Assembly (NCBI GenBank): GCA_029258375.1
Contig: JARHZA010000002.1
Coordinates: 439,001 to 503,000 of the forward strand
Reading direction: 5' to 3'
From: Eubacterium sp.
GTDB lineage: Bacteria; Bacillota; Clostridia; Oscillospirales; Acutalibacteraceae
Length of the DNA: 64,000 nucleotides
The stretch's first letter is position 1. Each line of letters opens with the position of its first letter. Made by a program: the position numbers and the translations under genes. Below, one piece after another: positions 23,985 to 32,198 of the stretch. A model generated the notes under the pieces. It did no database searches, had not been told where the DNA came from, and saw only the letters and a program-made list of their open reading frames with translations.

Positions 23985-24419
23985 ATGGACTATAAAAAAC
24001 AAATGGATACTATTATAACTTATAATAGTAAGGTAGAAATTTTATATAGTGAACTATCAAAAAAACTTGGAATCAGTTATCATACAATGTTAGTTTTATT
24101 TTCAATCAAAAAAAGTGAGCCCTGTACACAAAAAATGATTGTAAATGAATGTTTGCTGTCAAAACAAACTGTTAATTCTATTGTTAAAGATTTGCAAAAT
24201 AAAGGTTATGTAACACTAAAAAATGGGCGAAATCAAAAAGAAAAAAATATAGAATATACTGAAACTGGTAAAATATTTTGTAATGAAATAACGTCAAAAA
24301 TTGAAAGTTTAGAAGAGCGTGTTTTAAAACAAGTTGGATATAAAGAATGTGAATTATTAGCTAATGAAATTAAAAAGTTTGCAGAAATATTTGAAGAGGA
24401 GTTAAAACATTATGAGTAA
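23985..24419 (+). CDS. MarR-family transcriptional regulator
   Basis: The 144-residue protein has the MarR winged helix: LGISYHTMLVLFSI, the recognition-helix region CLLSKQTVNSIVKDLQNKGYV and the wing NGRNQKEKNIEYTETG. MarR dimers repress a neighbouring transporter until a small molecule binds. The gene overlaps the following MATE exporter by 8 bases, so the two are translationally coupled. A palindrome over its start site suggests autoregulation. Confidence 0.9.
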   Translation: MDYKKQMDTIITYNSKVEILYSELSKKLGISYHTMLVLFSIKKSEPCTQKMIVNECLLSKQTVNSIVKDLQNKGYVTLKNGRNQKEKNIEYTETGKIFCNEITSKIESLEERVLKQVGYKECELLANEIKKFAEIFEEELKHYE

Positions 24420-25743
24420 TAATCCTTTGGCTAAACAATTTACCCCATTATCTATATTAAAATTTGCATTGCCAAATATCATTATGATGGTGTTTATATC
24501 TTTATATACTATTGTAGATGGGATGTTTGTATCAAGGCTTGTAAATGAGATTGCATTGTCGGCTATAAATATGTTTTATCCTGTGACAAGTGTTCAACTT
24601 GGTATTGGAATAATGCTTGGAACAGGTGGCAGTGCAATTATTGCAACAAAACTTGGTAAGGGTGAAAAAGATGAAGCAAAGCAAGATTTTACGAGTATAG
24701 TTTTAACTGCTGGAGTTGTAGGTCTTGTAATTGCAATACTTTGCTTAATATTTATAAATCCTATTTTAAACGCCCTTGGTACAAGTCATTTGCAAATGCA
24801 TGATGCTTCAGTTTATGCAAAAATACTTTTAGCATTTTCTCCAATGATGTTTTTACAAACAGTTTTTCAAATGTTTTTTGTAACTGCCGGCAAACCAACT
24901 CTTGGTTTAATTCTAACTGTTTTGGGTGGCGCAACAAATATGCTGCTTGATTATTTGTTTATGGGTGCATTTAATATGGGTGTTGCAGGCGCAGCAATAG
25001 CAACTGGCATAGGATATTGTGTTCCAGCAATAGCAGGAATAATATATTTTTTGTATTCAAAAAAAGGAACAATCTATTTTGTTAAATTCCGTTTACACCC
25101 AAAAGTGTTGCTAAAAGCGTGCTTAAATGGTTCATCAGAAATGGTAAGTAATGTTGCAATTGCAGTAACCACATTTTTGTTTAATATTATATTTATGAAG
25201 TTTTGGGCAGAAAACGGTGTTGCCGCAATAACTATGCTCAGTTATTATCAGTTTGTATTTAGTGCAATGTTCATAGGATTTTCACTTGGTGTATCACCAA
25301 TAGTAAGTTATAAATATGGTGCAGAAGATGAAGTGCAACTTAAAAAGATAATTAGATTTAGTATGCTTTTTGTTGTTGTAAGTTCATTACTTGTTTTTGC
25401 TTTTTCTCAACTCACTATTAAATATAGTCTATCTATATTTACAGATGTGGGTAGTCCTGTTTATAATATTGCCATTAAAGGGTTTGCTATATATGCAATT
25501 CAGTTTTTATTTATGGGATTTAGTATCTTTTCATCTGCGTTATTTACTGCGTTTAGCAACGGTGTTGTTTCAGCAATTATTTCAATATCAAGAACATTTA
25601 TATTCCTTGTTTGCAGCATATTGCTTTTACCTTATTTGTGGGGCGAAACGGGTGTATGGTTTGCCGTTCCAATCGCAGAATTTCTTGGTATAATTGTTTC
25701 AATAATCTTTTTAATTTGCTATAAGAAAAAATATAAATATTAA
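24412..25743 (+). CDS. MATE-family multidrug/cation efflux transporter
   Basis: The 443-residue protein has 12 predicted membrane segments in two MATE halves, with typical segments near the start (FALPNIIMMVFISLYTIVDGMFVS) and the GGATNMLLDYLFM motif. MATE proteins export cationic drugs using Na+ or H+. It overlaps the marR gene, which probably regulates it. The substrate is unknown. Confidence 0.92.
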   Translation: MSNNPLAKQFTPLSILKFALPNIIMMVFISLYTIVDGMFVSRLVNEIALSAINMFYPVTSVQLGIGIMLGTGGSAIIATKLGKGEKDEAKQDFTSIVLTAGVVGLVIAILCLIFINPILNALGTSHLQMHDASVYAKILLAFSPMMFLQTVFQMFFVTAGKPTLGLILTVLGGATNMLLDYLFMGAFNMGVAGAAIATGIGYCVPAIAGIIYFLYSKKGTIYFVKFRLHPKVLLKACLNGSSEMVSNVAIAVTTFLFNIIFMKFWAENGVAAITMLSYYQFVFSAMFIGFSLGVSPIVSYKYGAEDEVQLKKIIRFSMLFVVVSSLLVFAFSQLTIKYSLSIFTDVGSPVYNIAIKGFAIYAIQFLFMGFSIFSSALFTAFSNGVVSAIISISRTFIFLVCSILLLPYLWGETGVWFAVPIAEFLGIIVSIIFLICYKKKYKY

Positions 25744-25751
25744 AATAATTT

Positions 25752-25786
25752 AAAAGCAGTTCATTTGAACTGCTTTTCTTTTTTTA
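25752..25786 (+). terminator. Terminator of the marR-MATE operon
   Basis: AAAAGCAGTTCA/TGAACTGCTTTT with a two-base centre is followed by a T-rich tract. Confidence 0.85.
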
Positions 25787-25794
25787 TAATTTTA

Positions 25795-25823
25795 TTAACC
25801 ATATTAACTAAAATTCATATTAT
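25795..25823 (+). promoter_or_regulatory. Candidate feoAB promoter
   Basis: TTAACC and TATTAT are 17 bases apart just before feoA. I could not identify a convincing Fur or DtxR box. Confidence 0.45.
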
Positions 25824-25839
25824 GTGAAGAGGTGGTAAA

Positions 25840-26061
25840 ATGACTTTAGCAGATATGAAAATAAATCAAAGTGGAATTATTTCTAATATAGATAGCGAAT
25901 GTAAAATAAAACGTCGTCTGCTTGATTTAGGTTTTATCAAAGGTAACGAAGTAAAGTTTGAAAGAAAAAATGTTTTTGGTTCTCCTATAATATTTAATAT
26001 TGAAGGTTCGTTTGTTGCATTAAGAAAGCCGGATGCTTCGAAGGTAGGTGTAATACTATGA
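25840..26061 (+). CDS. feoA: FeoA, ferrous iron transport SH3-like protein
   Basis: The 73-residue protein is a single FeoA SH3-like domain (LLDLGFIKGNEVKFERKNVFGSPIIFNI). FeoA assists the FeoB iron transporter at the cytosolic face of the membrane. It overlaps feoB by 4 bases, so the two are coupled. GAGGTGG is the ribosome site. Confidence 0.93.
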   Translation: MTLADMKINQSGIISNIDSECKIKRRLLDLGFIKGNEVKFERKNVFGSPIIFNIEGSFVALRKPDASKVGVIL

Positions 26062-28043
26062 GTCCAAGCAGAACGGTTGCACTTGCCGGTAATCCTAATG
26101 TAGGTAAAAGCACAGTTTTTAATGAATTAACCGGTAGTTGTCAACATACTGGTAACTGGACAGGTAAAACAGTAGAACTTGCAAAAGATAGTTTTTATTA
26201 TAAATTTAATAATTATACTCTTTATGATTTGCCCGGAACTTATAGTCTTGTTGCATCATCAATGGAAGAAGTCGTTTCAAGGGATTATATTGAATCGCTT
26301 GATTATGATTGTTTAGTGTGTGTGGTTGATGCAACGAATTTTGAACGAAACTTAAATCTTGTTTTGCAAATTGCAGAAGTTACGGACAAAATAGTTATAT
26401 TGTTAAATCTTTGTGACGAAGCTAAAAAAAGAAATATAACAATAAATACAAAGCTTTTTTCAGAAATGATTGGTTTACCGGTAGTTTCAGCAACAGCAAG
26501 AAGTGGTAAAGGCATAAATGACCTGCTCGAAGAAATTCATTTAATTGTAACTGGGGCAACGGAACGAAAAGTAAATAAAATTACATACGTCAATCCCATT
26601 GAACAGGCTCTTCATATCCTTGAATTTGCAGGTATACCAAGATGTAAGGCGATAAGAATACTTGAAGAAAGTATTGAACCTAAAGAATATAAAGCAAAAG
26701 AGGCTTACATTAAAGCAAAAAATATACTTGAAAGATTTAATCTTGATGGAGACAATTTTACAGAGAGCCTAACCTCATCAATTTGTCAGCGTTCAAAACT
26801 AATCACAAGAACGGTGGTCAAAAAAACTCCTTCAAAAGCAGAAGAAAGAGATAAAAAACTTGATAAACTTTTAATGGGCAAGTATACTGCAATTCCGTCA
26901 ATGCTTGTTATCTTTGGTGTTGTTTTGTGGATTACTATGGCAGGTTCTAATTATCCGTCGGCTATGTTGCAAGATTTGTTTAGTAATTTTGAAATTTGGC
27001 TTGCTGGTGTAATGACTTCTGCTGGTTTTTCAGAAACTGTAATCAGTTTACTTGTATATGGTGTTTTAAGAGTTCTTTTGTGGGTTGTTGCAGTTATGTT
27101 GCCACCAATGGCAATATTTTTTCCTCTTTTTGCAATACTTGAAGATTTTGGATTACTACCAAGAATTGCGTTTAATTTAGATCCGTGCTTTCAATCATGT
27201 GGTGCTTGTGGCAAACAAGCATTAACAACGTGTATGGGATATGGTTGTAATGCAGTTGGTGTTACTGGTGCAAGAATTATTGATTCACCAAGGGAAAGAA
27301 TATTAGCAATAGTAACTAATTCACTTTCGCCTTGTAATGGAAGATTTCCTTTACTTATTGCACTTATTGCAATGTTTTTTTCAAAAAACACTTTTGTTGC
27401 AACTATAATACTTCTTTCGTTTATAGCATTTTCAATGGTAATGACTCTTTTAAGTTCACACGTTTTAACTAAAACTGTTTTAAAAGGGGAATCATCTTCA
27501 TTTGTTCTTGAACTTCCACCATATAGAAAACCAAAATTTTTAAAAATTATATGGCAGGCAGTTAAAGAAAAAATTCTGCTGGTTCTATTTCGTGCAATAA
27601 TAGTTGCAGCACCGGCAGGTCTAATAATTTGGATACTTGCAAATACTTATCACGGCGATGCAACACTTCTTAGCATAGTGGCAAATTTTCTTGATCCTTT
27701 TGGCAAATTTTTAGGCCTTGACGGTGTTATATTGCTTGGATTTATACTTGGATTTCCTGCAAATGAAATAGTTATACCAATAATTTTAATGGCATATTTA
27801 TCAACAGGTGAAATAACAGATTATTCTTCCCTTGATAGTTTAAAACAAATACTTGTAGATAATGGGTGGACTACTGTTACAGCACTATGTACAGCTGTTT
27901 TCTCAATGTTTCATTTTCCTTGTTCAACAACACTTTTAACTATTTGGCAAGAAACAAAATCTTTAAAATGGACTTTTATGAGTGTTGTAGTTCCACTTAT
28001 AGTTGGCGTTGTTTTGTGTGCAATTATTAACTTTATATTATAA
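26058..28043 (+). CDS. feoB: FeoB, ferrous iron transporter
   Basis: FeoB imports Fe2+ under anaerobic conditions. The 661-residue protein has an N-terminal G domain with G1 GNPNVGKST, G3 DLPG and an unusual G4 NLCD in place of NKxD. A helical GDI-like linker follows, then two Gate-type membrane halves. SCGACGKQALTTCMGYGCNAVGV and SPCNGRFPLL carry the conserved Cys residues. It starts inside the end of feoA. No FeoC gene follows. Confidence 0.95.
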   Translation: MSPSRTVALAGNPNVGKSTVFNELTGSCQHTGNWTGKTVELAKDSFYYKFNNYTLYDLPGTYSLVASSMEEVVSRDYIESLDYDCLVCVVDATNFERNLNLVLQIAEVTDKIVILLNLCDEAKKRNITINTKLFSEMIGLPVVSATARSGKGINDLLEEIHLIVTGATERKVNKITYVNPIEQALHILEFAGIPRCKAIRILEESIEPKEYKAKEAYIKAKNILERFNLDGDNFTESLTSSICQRSKLITRTVVKKTPSKAEERDKKLDKLLMGKYTAIPSMLVIFGVVLWITMAGSNYPSAMLQDLFSNFEIWLAGVMTSAGFSETVISLLVYGVLRVLLWVVAVMLPPMAIFFPLFAILEDFGLLPRIAFNLDPCFQSCGACGKQALTTCMGYGCNAVGVTGARIIDSPRERILAIVTNSLSPCNGRFPLLIALIAMFFSKNTFVATIILLSFIAFSMVMTLLSSHVLTKTVLKGESSSFVLELPPYRKPKFLKIIWQAVKEKILLVLFRAIIVAAPAGLIIWILANTYHGDATLLSIVANFLDPFGKFLGLDGVILLGFILGFPANEIVIPIILMAYLSTGEITDYSSLDSLKQILVDNGWTTVTALCTAVFSMFHFPCSTTLLTIWQETKSLKWTFMSVVVPLIVGVVLCAIINFIL

Positions 28044-28151
28044 ACATCTGTTATTTTTTAATATCTCAAACTCAATCTGTTTTATTTCTTTACAGTTTGT
28101 TTTTTGTTGTCTATATAGCGAGTTTTGTTTGTTCTTTTCTCCTAAAAATTG

Positions 28152-28180
28152 TGGACTTAAAGATTTTAGTGTAGTATAAT
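28152..28180 (+). promoter_or_regulatory. Promoter of the BNR/sialidase-like gene
   Basis: TGGACT and TATAAT are 17 bases apart, about 48 bases before the start. Confidence 0.55.
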
Positions 28181-28228
28181 AAATTTGAATATTAAATGTT
28201 TTAATTTTCACAAGGAGATAAGAAATTT

Positions 28229-29575
28229 ATGGCAAATTTAACAAAAATCGTTGCTGCTGCAGCAACAGTATCAGCGGCAGCAGGTGCAACAGTATTGGCA
28301 GCACGAGTAGCAAATCCAAAAATGGCTTTTAGAGGCAAGGATTATACTATTCCAGAGGTGGATTTAAGTGTAATGCCTAAAGATGTTCCAGAAGAATATA
28401 AGTATCTTTTTGAACAAGTAGTAATAGAAGACTCAGGTGATTATTATGCTCATCCTGACTCAGTTCTTCTTAAAAATAATAATATATTAACATTTTACCC
28501 TGCAGGTCACGGCAAGGGTGCAATTTTAAATAAGGTTAGTGTAGACGGTGGTAAGTCATATTCAGAAACAATTAAAAATACACCAAAGTCTTGGGAAAAG
28601 TCTTTAGAAACACCAACTGTTTACCGTCTTGAATTTAAAGATGGTTCAGAAAAACTTATTCTCATTTCAGGTAATGCAAAGTGGCCAAATATGAGCACAC
28701 CTGGTGGATTCAATTGTTCTATTTCAGAAGACGAAGGTCAAACTTGGTCTGAGTTCAAAACATTTTTTGATAAGACAACTTCAACTCCAGTTGTTCCAAT
28801 TGTTGCAATGGCATCATTGACACGTCTTAAAGAAAACGGCGAATTTGTAGATAAGTGGATGGGATTCTTCCATGATTCAAAATTTAATAACTATAAAACT
28901 ATTTTAACATTTAATGTTAATGGCGATATGGAGTGGAGCACACCTGAAAGATATTTTTCTCGTTATTCATTAACAGAAAAAATTTCTAATATGTGTGAAG
29001 TAGAAGTAATTCGTTCAAAAGGTGGTAAAGGTGGCGAACTCGCACTCATTACAAGAAGTAACACTAAAAAGATGAATTCTCTTATTTCTTTCTCACAAGA
29101 TGAAGGTAAAAACTGGAGCAAACCACGTGAGTTACCAGCAGCTATTAGTGGCGAAAGATTAAAAGCAGATTACTTAGATGATGGAAGATTATTTATCGTT
29201 TTCCGTTCTATCGAAAGAGGTCCAAGAGCTGCAGCAGCTGCAAAAACTAAAGGTGAAAAACAACGTGGTTGGATGAGCGAAGGCTGGGTTGCTTGGGTAG
29301 GAACTTACGAGGATTTAAAGAATGGCACAGAAGGCCAGTACAGAATTAAACTTGCACATACCTACTTAAACGGTCAAAAAGAACCAGAATATTCAGCAAA
29401 CGCAGACACCGGTTACTGTGGAACTGTTGTTATGCCTGATGGAACTGTTGTAACTTCAACATACGGTTGCTTTGATCCTAATAAATACACACTTGATTCT
29501 AAAAAGTATAGAACATCTATTGTATCTAAACGTGTAAATGTTAAAGACGTTGAAGCTTTATTTAATTTAAAATAA
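28229..29575 (+). CDS. BNR-repeat (sialidase-fold) protein with N-terminal hydrophobic segment
   Basis: The 448-residue protein starts with an Ala/Val-rich hydrophobic segment (residues ~5-28) that looks like a membrane anchor or signal, though it lacks a clear cleavage site. It then has a six-bladed sialidase-type domain with three Asp boxes (SVDGGKSYSE ~104, SEDEGQTWSE ~166, SQDEGKNWSK ~289). I could not confidently place the full sialidase Arg triad and nucleophilic Tyr-Glu, so the substrate is open. It could be an exo-sialidase or another BNR glycosidase. It is monocistronic with a strong terminator. Confidence 0.75.
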   Translation: MANLTKIVAAAATVSAAAGATVLAARVANPKMAFRGKDYTIPEVDLSVMPKDVPEEYKYLFEQVVIEDSGDYYAHPDSVLLKNNNILTFYPAGHGKGAILNKVSVDGGKSYSETIKNTPKSWEKSLETPTVYRLEFKDGSEKLILISGNAKWPNMSTPGGFNCSISEDEGQTWSEFKTFFDKTTSTPVVPIVAMASLTRLKENGEFVDKWMGFFHDSKFNNYKTILTFNVNGDMEWSTPERYFSRYSLTEKISNMCEVEVIRSKGGKGGELALITRSNTKKMNSLISFSQDEGKNWSKPRELPAAISGERLKADYLDDGRLFIVFRSIERGPRAAAAAKTKGEKQRGWMSEGWVAWVGTYEDLKNGTEGQYRIKLAHTYLNGQKEPEYSANADTGYCGTVVMPDGTVVTSTYGCFDPNKYTLDSKKYRTSIVSKRVNVKDVEALFNLK

Positions 29576-29581
29576 ATTATA

Positions 29582-29618
29582 AAATAAAAGCCCCTCATTT
29601 GAGGGGCTTTTATTTTTT
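29582..29618. terminator. Terminator between the BNR gene and the small membrane protein gene
   Basis: A GC-rich stem AAAAGCCCCTCA/GAGGGGCTTTT with A- and T-runs on either side can serve both converging genes. Confidence 0.9.
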
Positions 29619-29640
29619 GTGAAAGGAGATAATAAAGTCA

Positions 29641-29940
29641 TCAAGCGATCAAATCAATATTATTAAGATTTAAACCTTCTAATTCTTTTTCTCGCTTTAA
29701 GACTCTAATATTGTGAAGCTCTTTTAGTTTTTCTTCTTTAATTTTTCTTTCTTTTTTGTTTTCTTTAGCAATAAAGTATATAGCAAAAATTGTTAAGTAT
29801 AAAACTAATTCAAGAAATAAAATAATTCTCATTTCGCTTCTTGAAAGATCTTCAAATAATCTAAAAGGTAAAGAAATTGTTGCAAAACCAACTACAATTG
29901 TTGAAATTGAAATTAAAATATAATTTAAAAAATTTTTCAT
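29641..29940 (-). CDS. Small two-span membrane protein, function unknown
   Basis: The 99-residue protein has two predicted membrane segments (residues ~5-27 and ~40-59), followed by a highly charged Lys/Glu helix probably in the cytosol. The ribosome site AGGAGG is strong. No family is recognised. It is convergent to the BNR gene and separated from the MocR gene by about 130 bases, so it is likely monocistronic. Confidence 0.65.
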   Translation of the reverse strand: MKNFLNYILISISTIVVGFATISLPFRLFEDLSRSEMRIILFLELVLYLTIFAIYFIAKENKKERKIKEEKLKELHNIRVLKREKELEGLNLNNIDLIA

Positions 29941-30069
29941 TTTAAGTCCTCCTAAAAGTAGAAATTGTCATCTGTTTATCTGACAATTTCATTTTATCAA
30001 AACTTAAAATGTATTCAATGGCAAAATCAATATGAGTACTTTATATAGGACTATTAGAACAAATATTCT

Positions 30070-31332
30070 TTAAACTATTGCCTGTTTTAGTAAGTTTATT
30101 GCATTTTGAAATTTTTTTGTTTCAATAGAACTTGTATTCAAAACAAGATTTATAATGCCATTTTCGTATTTTTCAACATAAACAGATAAACCACTTTTTT
30201 CAAAAATATCAATACTTTTATCAAATGGAACAGACATTTTTATTTGAAGTGCATTTTCGCTTATTTCAACATTTGCATCACTAAACTCTTTTGTTAAAAG
30301 TTCAGCAAAACTTTTTGTTTTAGATGTATAAAAACGTCTTGTTTTTCTAATTTGAGATTTTAAATGACCGTCACGAATAAATTGGCAAAGTGCAATTTGT
30401 TCTGTTTTGCTTGCAGTTTGGTTGTATTTATAAATGTTTTCTTTGTACTTTTCTGCAAGTTCTTCTGTTAACACCATAAAACTAATTCTAATTGATGGTA
30501 GTAAAAGTTTAGAGAATGAACCAATATAAATAACATTACTTCCGCCAGATAGTGCGTGAAGAGAAGGAGTAGGCATACTGTTATAAAGAAAGTCGCTTTC
30601 ATAGTCATCTTCAATTACTATACTGTTATTTTGAGCTGAATGTTTAACAAGCTCAATTCTTCTTTTGTTTGGCATAACATCTCCAAAGCGAGTCATATGT
30701 GATGGCGAAACATAAATTATTTTTGCATTTTTGTTTCTATAAGTAATATTAAATCCATAGTCTGCAAATGTGCTTATGCCCTGAATAAAACTTTTGTCTG
30801 GAAAAGAAACGTTATCTTTTTTATCTATAAGCGAACAAAGCACACCAAGCAAGTTTTGAACTCCTGCACCTACAACTATCCTGTCAGCAGAAGCATTAAC
30901 ATTTCTGTTTTCTCTAATATAATCAGATAATGCTTCTCTAAGTTCGATTTCTCCTTGTGATTCACTGTATGATAAAAGTCTTTCGTCTTGCCTTAGTGCG
31001 CTTTTAATGTATCTTCTCCATAAATTAAAATCAAAACTTTCTTTGTCTGCTCTGTCACTTGTAAAATCATAAATAATGTTATAATTAGATTTTTTATTTA
31101 TAGTTTTGTTTTTCTTTATTGTAGGCTTATAAGAAACATAGTATCCACTTTTTGGCTCACTCATAATGTATCCATCAGCTGCTAAATCAAAATACGCACT
31201 TTGAACAGTAGTTCTGCTAACTCCAAAAAGTTCGCTTGCTTTTCTAATAGATGGAAGTTTTCCACCATAAGATATTTGATTTGTTAATATTTCTTTTTTT
31301 ATGTAGTTATATAATTCACTATATTTGCTCAT
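30070..31332 (-). CDS. MocR/PdxR-type regulator (GntR HTH fused to aminotransferase fold)
   Basis: The 420-residue protein has a GntR winged helix in the first ~75 residues (SIRKASELFGVSRTTVQSAYFDLAADGYI) fused to a fold-type I aminotransferase domain. IVIEDDYESDF and the likely PLP lysine in GSFSKLLLP are visible. MocR regulators sense PLP or amine metabolites. It is divergent from a radical SAM gene 198 bases away, but no vitamin B6, GABA or taurine genes are adjacent. The target is unknown. Confidence 0.88.
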   Translation of the reverse strand: MSKYSELYNYIKKEILTNQISYGGKLPSIRKASELFGVSRTTVQSAYFDLAADGYIMSEPKSGYYVSYKPTIKKNKTINKKSNYNIIYDFTSDRADKESFDFNLWRRYIKSALRQDERLLSYSESQGEIELREALSDYIRENRNVNASADRIVVGAGVQNLLGVLCSLIDKKDNVSFPDKSFIQGISTFADYGFNITYRNKNAKIIYVSPSHMTRFGDVMPNKRRIELVKHSAQNNSIVIEDDYESDFLYNSMPTPSLHALSGGSNVIYIGSFSKLLLPSIRISFMVLTEELAEKYKENIYKYNQTASKTEQIALCQFIRDGHLKSQIRKTRRFYTSKTKSFAELLTKEFSDANVEISENALQIKMSVPFDKSIDIFEKSGLSVYVEKYENGIINLVLNTSSIETKKFQNAINLLKQAIV

Positions 31333-31530
31333 TTTTATTACCTTTTTACAAATCTAACTGTACACTAAAATTATATTTAAATTGTATATGTAATTAAATA
31401 CAGAATTATTATATACTAACAGATAAAATAAATCAAATAGAATAAATTTTAATTAAACTTAGTTTTTAAGTTGAATTTTTGTTCCTAATAAATTAAAATC
31501 AAACAATATTATTTAGGAGGGCATATAGTT

Positions 31531-32142
31531 ATGTCAGAAATTATTTATACTTTAGAGGGCGGCACTTATTTTAATATAACAAATAAATGTCCTTGTAACT
31601 GTGCATTTTGTATTCGTTCAAAAGGAGAGGCTGTTGGCGATGCAAAAAGACTTTGGCACGATGTTGAACCTACATTAGATGATATAAAAAATGCGGTTGA
31701 TAATTATGATTTTAGTAATGTTGAAGAAGTTATTTTTTGTGGTTACGGTGAACCTACAAATGCTTACGACAACTTAATTGCAACTGCAAAATATTTAAAA
31801 GAAATTAAACCATCATTAAAACTTCGTCTTAATACAAATGGTCTTTCAGATTTAATAAATGAAAAAGAAACTGCAAAAGAAATTTGTTCTGTTATTGATA
31901 TTGTTTCTATATCACTTAATGACCCAACTTCTGAAAAATATGATAAGATTACAAGAAATATTTTTCCAGGAAAAGCTTTTGATGCAATGATTAAATTCAC
32001 AAAAGAATGTGTTAAATATTGTGATAATGTTGTTATGAGTGTTGTAGATGTTATTTCTAAGGATGATATTGAAAAATCAAGACAGATATGTGAAGAGTGT
32101 GGAGCAAAGTTTAGAGTGCGTTCTTTTGCAAAGGGAAGATAA
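31531..32142 (+). CDS. Radical SAM protein, TatD-associated type
   Basis: The 203-residue protein carries the CxxxCxxC cluster motif (KCPCNCAFCIR), CGYGEPTN (SAM-binding GGE-like loop) and LRLNTNGLSD, all typical of radical SAM enzymes. The short length and FNITNKCPCNCAFCIR start resemble the family annotated as TatD-associated radical SAM. No tatD gene is next to it here. The reaction is unknown. AGGAGG is the ribosome site. The divergent MocR gene may or may not regulate it. Confidence 0.82.
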   Translation: MSEIIYTLEGGTYFNITNKCPCNCAFCIRSKGEAVGDAKRLWHDVEPTLDDIKNAVDNYDFSNVEEVIFCGYGEPTNAYDNLIATAKYLKEIKPSLKLRLNTNGLSDLINEKETAKEICSVIDIVSISLNDPTSEKYDKITRNIFPGKAFDAMIKFTKECVKYCDNVVMSVVDVISKDDIEKSRQICEECGAKFRVRSFAKGR

Positions 32143-32159
32143 AGTTTGATTATATAAAA

Positions 32160-32196
32160 AATAAAACTGCGATGAAATCATCGCAGTTTTTATTTT
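32160..32196. terminator. Bidirectional terminator (radical SAM / O-antigen ligase-like)
   Basis: AAAACTGCGATGA/TCATCGCAGTTTT with A- and T-runs on both sides sits between the two converging genes. Confidence 0.88.
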
Positions 32197-32198
32197 GA

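Noticed and set aside
28229-29575. Definite GH33 sialidase
   Set aside because: Asp boxes show the fold, but I could not locate the complete Arg triad and Tyr-Glu pair, so only the fold is claimed.
31531-32142. Radical SAM peptide maturase (RiPP system)
   Set aside because: There is no SPASM domain, small precursor gene or exporter next to it.
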